From NCBI GenBank assembly GCA_002747055.1, contig PDSQ01000036.1:1-48338 (forward strand): a stretch of 48,338 bases of DNA, in the 5' to 3' direction. Within the stretch, counting starts at the first letter, position 1; every line of letters starts with the position of its first letter. The notes under the pieces are model-generated. The model was not told where the DNA came from and ran no database searches. It saw only the letters and a program-made list of their open reading frames with translations. Position numbers and translations under genes: made by a program. This document shows positions 35,741-46,526 of the stretch, one piece after another. The stretch comes from Gammaproteobacteria bacterium (lineage in GTDB: Bacteria; Pseudomonadota; Gammaproteobacteria; Pseudomonadales; Oleiphilaceae).

Positions 35741-35814
35741 TTTTACCAATTCAACGACGGCAAATTGCCGCTTTCAATTGGTAAAATCGGTATGTTTTTC
35801 TGCCGGGTTTTACC
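35741..35814. repeat. Overlapping inverted repeats upstream of pseF
   Basis: Perfect 11-bp arms ttttaccaatt (35741-35751) and aattggtaaaa (35776-35786) enclose a second stem cggca/tgccg (35758-35762 with 35766-35770). The right arm's ggtaaaa could instead pair with ttttacc at 35808-35814, so two alternative hairpins are possible. It lies 130-200 bp before the pseF start. Confidence 0.6.
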
Positions 35815-35942
35815 CTGTCGTGTGTGCCGGGTATCGCATTTAACTGGCGTGGTGCCGATCCTGCCCTTCAACAGGCGCTGTCAAACTGGTATTTTAACGC
35901 TTGGGAGTCTTTGAGTTGGTTGCGAGATAAACAGGAAATGAG

Positions 35943-36656
35943 ATGAAACTAGCAATTGTTCCGGCTAGAGGGGGGAGTAAAAGAATCCCAGGCAAGAATA
36001 TCAGGCTTTTTGCGGGCAAGCCTATAATCACTTATTCCATCGAAGCGGCTTTGGCGTGCAGGCTGTTCGATCATGTTATTGTCTCGACAGATGATCAACA
36101 AATCGCCGACCAAGCGATAGAATGCGGTGCTGAGGTGCCTTTTACAAGGCCTGCTGGGCTGGCCGATGATTTTACCGTGATCGCCGATGTGATACGTCAT
36201 ACTATCGAATGGTTCAGTCTTGAGCGCAACCAGCAAATTGACCAGGCATGTTGTATTTACGCTACCGCACCGTTAATTCAGCCTGAGTCCATTCGCCGGG
36301 CGATGGCCGTGTTGGCAGAGGGCAGAGCAGATTTCGCGCTATCAGTTTGTTCCTTTTCTTTTCCAATTCAAAGAGCTCTCAAAATGGACGAACAGGGCTG
36401 TGTCTCGATGGTTAATCCCGAATATGCATCAACCCGGTCTCAGGATTTGCAAGAGTGCTATCATGATGCGGCGCAGTTTTATGCCGGTACTGGCGATGCG
36501 TTTTCAGGTAAGGTCACGGCCCCTGTTACGGCGGGTGTTCCGGTGCCGAGGAATACTGTTCAGGATATTGACACAGAAGAAGACTGGGCCGTTGCCGAGC
36601 AGATGTATTACGCCTATCGGTATCTGGCTGCAAGGCGACATTCAAAGCACGAATGA
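35943..36656 (+). CDS. pseF: PseF, CMP-pseudaminic acid synthetase (cytidylyltransferase)
   Basis: PseF activates pseudaminic acid with CTP, giving CMP-Pse, the donor for flagellin glycosylation. The 237-residue protein shows the CMP-sialate-synthetase motif PARGGSKRIPGKN at 7-19 and VIVSTDDQQIA. The PseF-type ending is clear: ECYHDAAQFYAGTGDAF and PVPRNTVQDIDTEEDW. The ATG follows an AGGAAA Shine-Dalgarno. It opens an operon-like run of six pathway-related genes followed by a glycosyltransferase. In other organisms the order is usually pseB-pseC first, so here it is inverted. Confidence 0.92.
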   Translation: MKLAIVPARGGSKRIPGKNIRLFAGKPIITYSIEAALACRLFDHVIVSTDDQQIADQAIECGAEVPFTRPAGLADDFTVIADVIRHTIEWFSLERNQQIDQACCIYATAPLIQPESIRRAMAVLAEGRADFALSVCSFSFPIQRALKMDEQGCVSMVNPEYASTRSQDLQECYHDAAQFYAGTGDAFSGKVTAPVTAGVPVPRNTVQDIDTEEDWAVAEQMYYAYRYLAARRHSKHE

Positions 36657-36692
36657 CGATTACAAAGTAACGGAAGAGAACAAGGAGTGGCA

Positions 36693-37757
36693 GTGGCTTT
36701 ATTTAGCTCCGGTTTTAGTATCGACAATCAGCTTGTTTCGGATGATTCGCCTGCCTATATTGTCGCCGAGTTCTCTGGCAATCACGGCCAGGACTTTTCG
36801 GTTGTAGAAAAAATGGTCGAGGCGGCGGCGGCTTGTGGTGTCGATGCGATCAAGTTGCAGACCTATACCGCAGACACCATTACCCTGGACAGCCAGAGTG
36901 AAGAATTTCAAATAGCGGAGAACTCCAGTTTATGGCGAGGCGAAACACTCTATTCACTCTATAAAAAAGCCTATACCCCCTGGAGCTGGCATAAAAAAGT
37001 GTTTGAACTGGCCAGGGCAAGGGGACTCACGGCGTTCAGTTCTCCATTTGATGAATCGAGTGTTGCGTTTCTGGAGTCGTTGGATGTGCCTTGCTACAAA
37101 ATTGCTTCATTCGAACTGAATCATTTTCCTCTTTTGCGAGCTGTCGCCAAAACGCAAAAGCCGGTGATTCTCTCTACGGGCATGGCAACGCTGGAAGAAA
37201 TTGGTGCGGCGGTTGACTATCTGGCCAAATATGGTTGTCGTCAATTGGCCCTGTTGAAATGTACCAGTTGTTATCCTGCTCCGGTCAGTGCCGCTAATTT
37301 GAAAACAATGGCAGATATGAAGCGTAGGTTTGGTGTTCCCGTTGGTTTGTCCGACCACTCGAAGGGAATGGGGGTAGCCCTGTTAGCGGTTGGTCTAGGT
37401 GCCCGTATTGTCGAGCGCCACTTTGTTCTGGATCGGCACAGTGACGCCATCGATGGGGCTTTTTCATCGACACCCGACGAAATGGCTTTATTGGTCAAAG
37501 AAAGCAAAGATTTGAATCGCGCCATCGGCCAGGTCAGCTACGGCCCGAGTGAAGCGGAAAAGGATTCTCTGAAGTATCGTCGTTCTATCTATGTAAGCCA
37601 GCCACTAAAGCCTGGCATGACGATCACTAAAGATAATATTCGGGTGGTTCGACCCGGCTTTGGACTATCTCCCAAACACTATGATGCTGTATTGGGCCGC
37701 GAGTTAAAGGTGGCCAAACAGGCGAATACCCCGTTGTTAGAGAGTGATCTCGTTTGA
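36693..37757 (+). CDS. pseI: PseI, pseudaminic acid synthase
   Basis: PseI condenses 6-deoxy-AltdiNAc with phosphoenolpyruvate to give pseudaminic acid. The NeuB-like TIM barrel shows YIVAEFSGNHGQD, DAIKLQTYTADTITLD, LYSLYKKAYTPWSWH and SSPFDESSVAFLE, all PseI-specific. The C-terminal SAF (antifreeze-like) domain covers about 290-354 (RRSIYVSQPLKPGMTITKDNIRVVRPG). The start is a GTG; of two in-frame GTGs (36687 and 36693) the second has AAGGAG five bases upstream. Its stop overlaps the next start (TGATG). Confidence 0.94.
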   Translation: MALFSSGFSIDNQLVSDDSPAYIVAEFSGNHGQDFSVVEKMVEAAAACGVDAIKLQTYTADTITLDSQSEEFQIAENSSLWRGETLYSLYKKAYTPWSWHKKVFELARARGLTAFSSPFDESSVAFLESLDVPCYKIASFELNHFPLLRAVAKTQKPVILSTGMATLEEIGAAVDYLAKYGCRQLALLKCTSCYPAPVSAANLKTMADMKRRFGVPVGLSDHSKGMGVALLAVGLGARIVERHFVLDRHSDAIDGAFSSTPDEMALLVKESKDLNRAIGQVSYGPSEAEKDSLKYRRSIYVSQPLKPGMTITKDNIRVVRPGFGLSPKHYDAVLGRELKVAKQANTPLLESDLV

Positions 37758-38773
37758 TGTTCGATTTTTTGTTCCGTGTCGATGCCGATTCGTCTACAGG
37801 CGCCGGTCATCTGACGCGTTGCATCGCGTTGGCCGAGGGCTTGCGAAGCAGAGGTTACCATATCGGCTTTGTCGGGGCGGTCAATAGCCATTTATTGCGG
37901 GCAATATCGTCTGTTCAGGTGCCTTTGTTGAGTCTTGCGGATAAACCTGCCTGCCGTTGTCTGATTATCGATTCCTATTTATCTCTCGATTTTTTGCTGG
38001 CTCCGTGGCCGTTGTCGCTGCCGGTGGTTCTTATTGATGACGAGACTGCCCAGGTATCCGATCGACCCATGCTGGTAGTAAGTCCACTGGGCAATGCGGT
38101 TGCCTTGGAAAACCATTTTCCTAATGCCGAAGTGATGACCGGGGTCGAGTATCTTTTTCTGAGACAACAGATAAAAAAGGCCAGAATAGCGAGAGGTATC
38201 AGAAACTGCGGCATCGAGCGTACCGATAATTTTGGTGCGAAAGTGTTTATCACCTTGGGTGGTAGTGATCGATCCCGATTGTTACAGCGAATTGCTGAAA
38301 TTCTTGTTGAATCGCTCGATAACAGGGTCGAGTTTACCGTGTTTGGCAATGCCAACGGTCTCCGGTTGCAAGCGGAAAATCTATCAATAATGGCTGAGTT
38401 TTCTAATCAGTTTATTGACCTGAGTGCTAAGCAGGCCGATCTGGTGATATGTGGTGCCGGTCAGACGCTGATCGAAATGAGTTATATTGGAGTACCGGTG
38501 ATCGGTATTGTGATGGCATCCAATCAAGGTGATTGTGGCCGCGTGTTATCTGGTTCAGGTATTGCTGTTATCGATGGAGTAGATTCTATCGATAATATCG
38601 AAAACGACTTGTTGGGCTGGATAAGCCGGTTATTTCCGGCCTGGCTAAAAGCTGGCTGGCACAGTGGCGCAAATCAATCAAACTATGATTTTTCGTTAGT
38701 CAGAGCAGCCGGAAGCCGGTTCGCCCAGCACCAGGAACAGGTTATCGAACGAATCTGTGAAATGCTGCGATGA
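37757..38773 (+). CDS. pseG: PseG, UDP-sugar hydrolase of the pseudaminic acid pathway
   Basis: PseG removes UDP from UDP-2,4-diacetamido-2,4,6-trideoxy-altrose. The 338-residue GT-B-like protein begins FDFLFRVDADSSTGAGHLTRCIALAEGL, the PseG signature with the catalytic histidine in GHLTRC. It ends its UDP-binding half with LVICGAGQTLIEMSYIGVPVIGI. In some bacteria PseG is fused to the acetyltransferase PseH; the C-terminal part here shows no GNAT motif. The ATG overlaps the pseI stop by one base and its own stop overlaps the ATP-grasp gene (ATGA). Confidence 0.88.
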   Translation: MFDFLFRVDADSSTGAGHLTRCIALAEGLRSRGYHIGFVGAVNSHLLRAISSVQVPLLSLADKPACRCLIIDSYLSLDFLLAPWPLSLPVVLIDDETAQVSDRPMLVVSPLGNAVALENHFPNAEVMTGVEYLFLRQQIKKARIARGIRNCGIERTDNFGAKVFITLGGSDRSRLLQRIAEILVESLDNRVEFTVFGNANGLRLQAENLSIMAEFSNQFIDLSAKQADLVICGAGQTLIEMSYIGVPVIGIVMASNQGDCGRVLSGSGIAVIDGVDSIDNIENDLLGWISRLFPAWLKAGWHSGANQSNYDFSLVRAAGSRFAQHQEQVIERICEMLR

Positions 38774-39726
38774 ATATATTGATAACCAGCATAGGCAATA
38801 AAACGAACCTAATTAAATATTTCCGCCGAGCCTTGACCAATGAAGGTGGTGGACGAATTATCGGGGTTGATCGCAGTTCCAGAAATACCGGCAAGCACTT
38901 TGTCGATGAATTCATTCTATCCCCTGATATAAACGCGAATCAGTTTAAGGCATGGTTATACGCGACCATTCAACAGCAAAACATCGCCTTGATTATTCCA
39001 TCCAGAGATGGTGATTTATGCCCACTCAGTGCATTGAAGGATGAAATTCGGTCTTTGTTCAACTGTACGGTTCATGTTTCGGCCGAACCAGCGCTGCAGT
39101 GTTGTTTGAGCAAGTTCCGCTTTTCCGAGTGGTGTGCGAACAATGAGTTTTTGACACCCAGAATCCTCGATAAAGGCACCGTAAAACAAGAGGATTTGCC
39201 CCTGTTCGTCAAACCTGATTCAGGATCGGGAAGCAAAGGTACTCGGCTGATTGAAAGCTGGCAGCATTGGCATAACATTCGTGAATCATTGCCAAATAAC
39301 ATATTGATACAGCAATATATTGAAGCACCAGAGTATACAGTGGATTCGTATATCGACTCATCGGGTACTGTGAGAACCGTTATTCCTCGTCGGAGAATGC
39401 TGACCGCTAACGGAGAAACCGTTCATGGCCGTGTCGATATGACGCCACGGCTTATCGACGTTACCCGTTCACTGGTTGCCAAAATGGCTGTTCAGTTGGG
39501 TCTGGCCGGGCACAGCACGGTGCAGTGTTTCTGGCATAAGGGCGAGGCGGTGTTTATCGAAGTCAATCCCCGCTTTGGGGGTGGCTTTACGCTGGGCGTC
39601 GAAGCGGGCGCGGATACACCGCGATATATTGTACGAGAGGTCTTGGGTCGTCCGATAAACATACCTGATAATTATGCCCAGGATGGCCTCCAAATGGTGA
39701 GAGTGCAAAAAGATGTTTTCTTTTGA
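38770..39726 (+). CDS. ATP-grasp ligase embedded in the pse operon
   Basis: This 318-residue protein has a Rossmann-like N-terminus (MNILITSIGNKTNLIKYF and IIGVDRSS) and an ATP-grasp fold. It carries a nucleotide-binding loop FVKPDSGSGSKG (146-157), EAPEYTVDSYI, and the metal-binding strand FIEVNPRFGGGF (262-273). The family couples ATP-driven acyl-phosphate formation to attack by an amine, as in carbamoyl-phosphate synthetase or peptide-like ligases. Its start overlaps pseG (ATGA), so it is co-expressed with the pathway. It is not one of the six standard Pse enzymes. Because pseH is missing, it might add an acyl or aminoacyl group to the C4 amine; this is an inference. Confidence 0.85.
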   Translation: MNILITSIGNKTNLIKYFRRALTNEGGGRIIGVDRSSRNTGKHFVDEFILSPDINANQFKAWLYATIQQQNIALIIPSRDGDLCPLSALKDEIRSLFNCTVHVSAEPALQCCLSKFRFSEWCANNEFLTPRILDKGTVKQEDLPLFVKPDSGSGSKGTRLIESWQHWHNIRESLPNNILIQQYIEAPEYTVDSYIDSSGTVRTVIPRRRMLTANGETVHGRVDMTPRLIDVTRSLVAKMAVQLGLAGHSTVQCFWHKGEAVFIEVNPRFGGGFTLGVEAGADTPRYIVREVLGRPINIPDNYAQDGLQMVRVQKDVFF

Positions 39727-39774
39727 TAATTTAGATCTTGTATAACTGGCAAACAAAAGAACCTGGACAATTGA

Positions 39775-41942
<2,168 letters not shown>

Positions 41943-41994
41943 GTGTTGGCGAGTATTCGCGTCGGTATTCGAGACGGTGTTGCAGGAGCTGATC

Positions 41995-43161
41995 GTGCCT
42001 GCTGATGTTACCTGTCTCATGGTTGCCTGTAATGCCGAGGCATACCTGACCCGTGCGATAAACTCGGCATTATCCCAGGTAGACCGCCTGATACTGGTGG
42101 ATGATGGTTCCACTGACAAATCATCTGATATCGCAGAAAAAACCGGTGGAAGTCAGGTTCAGATTATTCGATTCGAAAACAACAGGGGCATAGGGGCTGC
42201 GCGCCAGGCGGCGGTCAATGCCTGCAAAACCGATATCGCCTGTTGGCTGGATGCCGATGATATCTGGTGTTCGCAGCGTATCAGTAAGCTATTACCTTTT
42301 ATCCGGGCCGGTGCAGACTATGTGTTTGACGAATCGGAACTCTTTAGTGATATTGCCAATAAAAAGGTAAAAGACCTGCTTTTCCCCGACTTTATCAAAC
42401 AAAAGGATGGGTTGTTATATCTTTTCGGGCGTAACTATCTGCCAACAATTGGTGTTCCTATGGCCAGATTGGCAGCGCTGAAAGAGATTAATTATAACCC
42501 CGGGCTGAGACAGGCCGAAGACAATGGGCATTTGTTAAAAGCCTTGTCCAGAAACAAGTCTATTCGGTTGTCTGAAGGTGTCAGCTATCGGGAGTATGAA
42601 CGGCCCGATTCCGTGTCACGTGATCTGGAGAAACAAAATTTCTATTTATCACAGTCTTATACTTTTATTGATCAATCTGGAGTGGAACAGCGAATTGTCG
42701 AGAGTGGGTTGAGCCGAACAGAGCAGTTTGTCGTTCTAAACCTTTTTTTTGTTCGGGTAAAAAACTGGCAGGCAATTTTAAGAACTTGTGCGTCCTGGTC
42801 GCTTGGTGAAGGGAATACGGATTGTCAAGTGGCCTGGATGCAGCGTTTTTTTTCCGGTGTCGCTGAATATCATCTGGGTAATGTCACTATCGCGTCGAGG
42901 TTTTTTGAAAGCGGAATTGCCATTGCCGAATTACCCGAGTTATACAATAATCTTGGTGTATGTCAGGCGAGGCTTGGCAAGGATGGCCGGCCGTTGTTTC
43001 AACGGGCACTAGCGTTGAAAACTGGCTATATCGATGCAGAAAGGAATATGACAAAAAATGGACAACATTTGACCAACCTGCCTTTGCGACAACTGGCTTA
43101 CCGCGGAGACTATCGCAACCGGTTGCCAAAGGCAAAGCGGATCAGGTCGCAGGCGGACTGA
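41995..43161 (+). CDS. GT2 family glycosyltransferase with C-terminal TPR-like region
   Basis: The N-terminal 200 residues are a GT-A glycosyltransferase family 2 domain: TCLMVACNAEAYLTRAINSALSQVDRLILVDDGSTDKS, the RGIGAARQAAVNA segment, and a metal-binding DADD at about 86-89. The C-terminal part from about 240 is helical, with TPR-like ARLGKDGRPLFQRALALKTGYIDAERNM. The GTG at 41995 has AGGAG six bases upstream and is preferred over a GTG at 41977. It lies at the end of the pse operon. It may add Pse, or another sugar, to flagellin; the donor is not deducible. Confidence 0.85.
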   Translation: MPADVTCLMVACNAEAYLTRAINSALSQVDRLILVDDGSTDKSSDIAEKTGGSQVQIIRFENNRGIGAARQAAVNACKTDIACWLDADDIWCSQRISKLLPFIRAGADYVFDESELFSDIANKKVKDLLFPDFIKQKDGLLYLFGRNYLPTIGVPMARLAALKEINYNPGLRQAEDNGHLLKALSRNKSIRLSEGVSYREYERPDSVSRDLEKQNFYLSQSYTFIDQSGVEQRIVESGLSRTEQFVVLNLFFVRVKNWQAILRTCASWSLGEGNTDCQVAWMQRFFSGVAEYHLGNVTIASRFFESGIAIAELPELYNNLGVCQARLGKDGRPLFQRALALKTGYIDAERNMTKNGQHLTNLPLRQLAYRGDYRNRLPKAKRIRSQAD

Positions 43162-43188
43162 TCCGTGTTGGCTCTGTCATCGACGTTG

Positions 43189-44166
43189 CTAGTGGCCGGA
43201 GACAGATTGCGTTAACTGTGACGCAACCCACTGATAGGTTTTTCCCAGCCCGTCCGATAGTGGTTGGGTCGGTGCCCAGTCGAGCTTTTGCCTGATCAGC
43301 CGGTTATCAGAATTGCGTCCTTTTACGCCAAGCGGGCCACTGATATGCACTAGAGACAGCTGTTTGTGGGCTATCGAAGACACGGTTTCGGCGAGCTGAT
43401 TGATACTTACCATCTCCTCTGAGCCAATATTAAACGGGCCGGTCCGATCCGAGCGCATCAGCCGCAATGTGCCCTCGATGCACTCGTCGATGTATAAAAA
43501 CGACCGGGTTTGAGTGCCGTCTCCCCATATTTCAATTTCTCCACCGTCTTTCGCTTGTGCCACTTTTCTGCATATGGCTGCCGGTGCTTTTTCTTTTCCG
43601 CCAGTCCAGGTTCCTTCGGGGCCGAAAATATTATGGTAGCGAGCGACTCGGCAAGCCATATTGTGATTGCGACCGTAGCTGAGGTAGAGACGTTCACTGA
43701 ACAGTTTTTCCCAGCCATATTCGCTATCGGGTTGTGCCGGGTACGCACTGTCTTCCGAACACTGTGGATTTAGTGGGTCTTGCTGATTGAATTCAGGATA
43801 GATACATGCCGAAGAAGAATAGAAAATATGTTTAATGTTCCTTTTTCGGCACGCTTCCAATACGTTAAGGTTGATGGTGGCGGAGTTATGCATAATGTCG
43901 GCATCATTTTCGCCGGTGAAAATATAGCCGGCACCGCCCATATCAGCGGCCAATTGATATACCTCGTCAAAACACAGATCAACAACTTCCCGAACCAGAT
44001 GCTGTTCGCGCAGGTCGGCTATGGCAAAATCATCGGCCTGGGTAGGGCTGAATTCGGGAAATTTAAGATCAACCCCACGCACCCAGAAGTGCTCTCTTTT
44101 TAGTCGTTTGACCAGGTGGCTGCCAATAAATCCACCTGCGCCTAATACCAGTGCTTTTTTTTGCAT
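43189..44166 (-). CDS. Plant-like GDP-mannose 3,5-epimerase homologue (SDR)
   Basis: This 325-residue extended short-chain dehydrogenase closely resembles GDP-mannose 3,5-epimerase of plants along its length. The NAD motif GAGGFIG is at 9-15. The shared block YQLAADMGGAGYI includes no gap. The catalytic residues are C121 (SSACIYPEF), Y150 with K154 (YGWEK) and K193 in the block KEKAPAAICRK, all matching plant GME. It also shares WGDGTQTRSFLYIDECIEG, GSEEMVS and GRNSDN. In plants the enzyme makes GDP-L-galactose for vitamin C and cell wall. Here it is convergent to the glycosyltransferase gene and divergent from maf. The ATG has AGGAAA upstream; codons 2-4 include an A8 run. Confidence 0.85.
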   Translation of the reverse strand: MQKKALVLGAGGFIGSHLVKRLKREHFWVRGVDLKFPEFSPTQADDFAIADLREQHLVREVVDLCFDEVYQLAADMGGAGYIFTGENDADIMHNSATINLNVLEACRKRNIKHIFYSSSACIYPEFNQQDPLNPQCSEDSAYPAQPDSEYGWEKLFSERLYLSYGRNHNMACRVARYHNIFGPEGTWTGGKEKAPAAICRKVAQAKDGGEIEIWGDGTQTRSFLYIDECIEGTLRLMRSDRTGPFNIGSEEMVSINQLAETVSSIAHKQLSLVHISGPLGVKGRNSDNRLIRQKLDWAPTQPLSDGLGKTYQWVASQLTQSVSGH

Positions 44167-44415
44167 TGTTTTTCCTGACAGTACTTTTCATTGTAATCGG
44201 CAAAATGGGTAACAGTGATTCCCTGTCTTGGATATCAATCCGCGGTAGAATAGCTTGTATTCGACCCGTTCGTCTATTTTTGTCGCTATGAAATTCTGTT
44301 TTGGCAAAACACGATTTTTTTCTCATATTGGTTTGGATTATGCAATAGTCGGAATTAGAGGAAAATCATAGCTAAACTAATGGTGACGATCCTTCAAGAC
44401 TGTTGAGACTTTTTT

Positions 44416-46524
44416 ATGAGTGATACCAGTAAAAGCCTGTTACAACCATTTATTGATTTGCGAGCAAAAAATCTGACTTTTTTTAAGAATACGTATCCGG
44501 GAATTCACTCTTATTTTGCCAACTATCAGATGAGTGGTGAAAAGGTCGATATTCTCCCGGAAATCGGTGAAGTGGATATCATCAGCGATAAACAGCATCT
44601 TTATGCTGGCGCGGCTCAGGCCTACGCAAAAAAAGAAGTCGCCACTTTCCTGTCATCGTTTGACTATGGCAGTCGAATTGAAACAGTTAAACCATTGGAT
44701 GAAAACACGTATCAGAATCCGAGAACCTTTGCCATCAATCTGACTTCTGTTTATCGCTATTACTATAAAAAAGAAAAAAATGACCAAGGTTATTTAATAC
44801 CGGATTTTTTCCCTTTAATTGTATTTATGGGTTGCGGATTGGGCCAGCATATCAGGGTGTTGACTTCCGTTCGCACAATTCGTCATGGAATCCTGCTAGA
44901 ACACAATATGGATCGATTTGCCGCTTCGCTGTATTCGGTCGATTGGGAGCGAATTCTGACGCCATTTCTTAGAGATCCCAATCGTAGCTTTCAGTTTGTG
45001 TTGGTTCCAACTAATGATGAAGAACAGCTATTCTCAGCATTATGGAATACCCTGTTACCCTACTGCCCGCTATTCCCGTTGACCGCGCTCTTTTACAATC
45101 ATAAAGCGAGTCCATTGTATGATCGGTTATCTGATCGAGTGAACGCAGACTTGTATGTCCATCTGTTTTCATTTGGCAATTTTGATGATGAGGTCAATCA
45201 ACTCAATAATGCATTGCATAACTTCAGAAATAACATCCCGTTACTTGGATTTCCGACAGTCGATCAATTGGTACCGGTTTGTGTGGTCGGGGCTGGACCG
45301 TCACTCGATCGAAGAGCCGATGATCTGAGGAGGCTTCAAGAGGCTGGAGCGTTGGTGATTTCCTGTGGAACTGCGCTTGCGTCATTGCGTAATCTGGCGA
45401 TAAAACCGGATATTCAGGTGGAACTCGAATCGGACTATTTGACTTATAGGTTACAGAAGCAATCTTATGATGAAGACTATATGAAGGGTATTTGTCTTAT
45501 CGGAGCAGTTCAGTTGAACCCTCTGCTGGTGTCCTTGTTCGCTGATGCTCGGCTATTTTTCAAAGATGACGGTTCTCTTGCACATATTTTTGCCGATCCA
45601 GACGATATGGTCGCCAATGCGACTCCCACTTGTACCAATGCCGCGCTGGCTTTTGTGAGCAAATACCGGTTTCGACAAGCCTATCTGTTCGGATTGGATT
45701 ATGGTTTTCCAGATAAAAAATCGCATCATGCCAAAGGTAGCATATATTACGCGGATAGTATGCAAGCGGCGAATGAAGAAAAGTATAAGGATACGATAGC
45801 GATTCCGGCCGCTGGTGGCGGCATGATTAGTACCACGCCGTTTTTGTATGCCAGCAAAAGACGTACTGAAAACTTGATTCGGGTTATGGCTGGATTGAAA
45901 TTGTATAACTGCTCGGATGGCGCCAGTCTGGCAGGAGCCGACTGGATTCCGCAAGGACAACCGAGACCTGATAAGGATCAGTTTTTAGCGGATAAACGAA
46001 AGTTTTTGACTCTGTTCTCTAAATACAAACAATATCCGGTAGCGCAACGTAACGAAAAAGCAAAGTGTGCTTTTATCGATCGCTATCAGCAGCTAACTAG
46101 GGTGTATTTATTTGAGCTGGAAAAAAACACGCTGGAGTCGCTATCGGACTTTGTGAATTATTGCACCTTTGTTCGTACTAACCTGACTGATTTATTCGTG
46201 GAAAATCCGGGATTGTATTTCTTTGTTCGAGGCAGCCTGTGGCACTTTCTATTTGCCGGGTATTCTCACCTTCTTAGCCTGGATGAATCTGAACATGGGA
46301 AGTATTGCAGGTTTTGGTGTGACCAGTTTGGTTCATTTTTAACAAAATCATACCAGGTAACAAAAAACATTTGGCAAACCAATTCTGCTATCTGGGCAGA
46401 TGAACTGGTAGCCAAATCAATCGCTGAACCACGCGACTGTGATAGGGAAGAATTGCTTGCCGATTTGGATTGGAGTTATGAACACATTATCGCAGAGAGT
46501 GATCAATATTACTTTGAGGAATAA
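44416..46524 (+). CDS. maf: Maf (motility-associated factor) flagellin glycosyltransferase, DUF115 family
   Basis: Maf proteins transfer nonulosonic acids such as pseudaminic acid to flagellin in the cytoplasm. The 702-residue protein has the central MAF/DUF115 domain with VCVVGAGPSLD (288-298) and PDIQVELESD (331-340), which resembles a sialyltransferase fold. It also shows DDMVANATPTCTNAAL and FGLDYGFPDKKSHHAKGSIYY. The N-terminal region has VFMGCGLGQHIRVL. It sits next to the pse operon and the flagellin region, which strongly suggests that it is the transferase for CMP-Pse. It is divergent from the GME-like gene. Confidence 0.88.
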   Translation: MSDTSKSLLQPFIDLRAKNLTFFKNTYPGIHSYFANYQMSGEKVDILPEIGEVDIISDKQHLYAGAAQAYAKKEVATFLSSFDYGSRIETVKPLDENTYQNPRTFAINLTSVYRYYYKKEKNDQGYLIPDFFPLIVFMGCGLGQHIRVLTSVRTIRHGILLEHNMDRFAASLYSVDWERILTPFLRDPNRSFQFVLVPTNDEEQLFSALWNTLLPYCPLFPLTALFYNHKASPLYDRLSDRVNADLYVHLFSFGNFDDEVNQLNNALHNFRNNIPLLGFPTVDQLVPVCVVGAGPSLDRRADDLRRLQEAGALVISCGTALASLRNLAIKPDIQVELESDYLTYRLQKQSYDEDYMKGICLIGAVQLNPLLVSLFADARLFFKDDGSLAHIFADPDDMVANATPTCTNAALAFVSKYRFRQAYLFGLDYGFPDKKSHHAKGSIYYADSMQAANEEKYKDTIAIPAAGGGMISTTPFLYASKRRTENLIRVMAGLKLYNCSDGASLAGADWIPQGQPRPDKDQFLADKRKFLTLFSKYKQYPVAQRNEKAKCAFIDRYQQLTRVYLFELEKNTLESLSDFVNYCTFVRTNLTDLFVENPGLYFFVRGSLWHFLFAGYSHLLSLDESEHGKYCRFWCDQFGSFLTKSYQVTKNIWQTNSAIWADELVAKSIAEPRDCDREELLADLDWSYEHIIAESDQYYFEE

Positions 46525-46526
46525 AA

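Larger units (their letters stand above)
35487..35942. other. Intergenic region between divergent flagellin and pseF
   Basis: This 456-bp stretch carries the sigma-54-like flagellin promoter and, closer to pseF, strong inverted repeats, each listed separately. A 72-codon plus-strand frame at 35696-35914 looks spurious. A pseF promoter was not identified with certainty. Confidence 0.6.

Noticed and set aside
35696..35914. 72-codon plus-strand frame upstream of pseF
   Set aside because: It spans the inverted repeats, is cysteine-rich without a pattern and has no motif; it is more likely a leader region than a gene.
42743..44162. T8 tracts in the GT2 gene (42743-42750 and near 42846) and an A8 tract in codons 2-4 of the epimerase as phase-variation sites
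   Set aside because: Runs of eight also occur in yejF and in the small zinc-ribbon gene, so they are not special to the glycosylation genes and are short for slippage.
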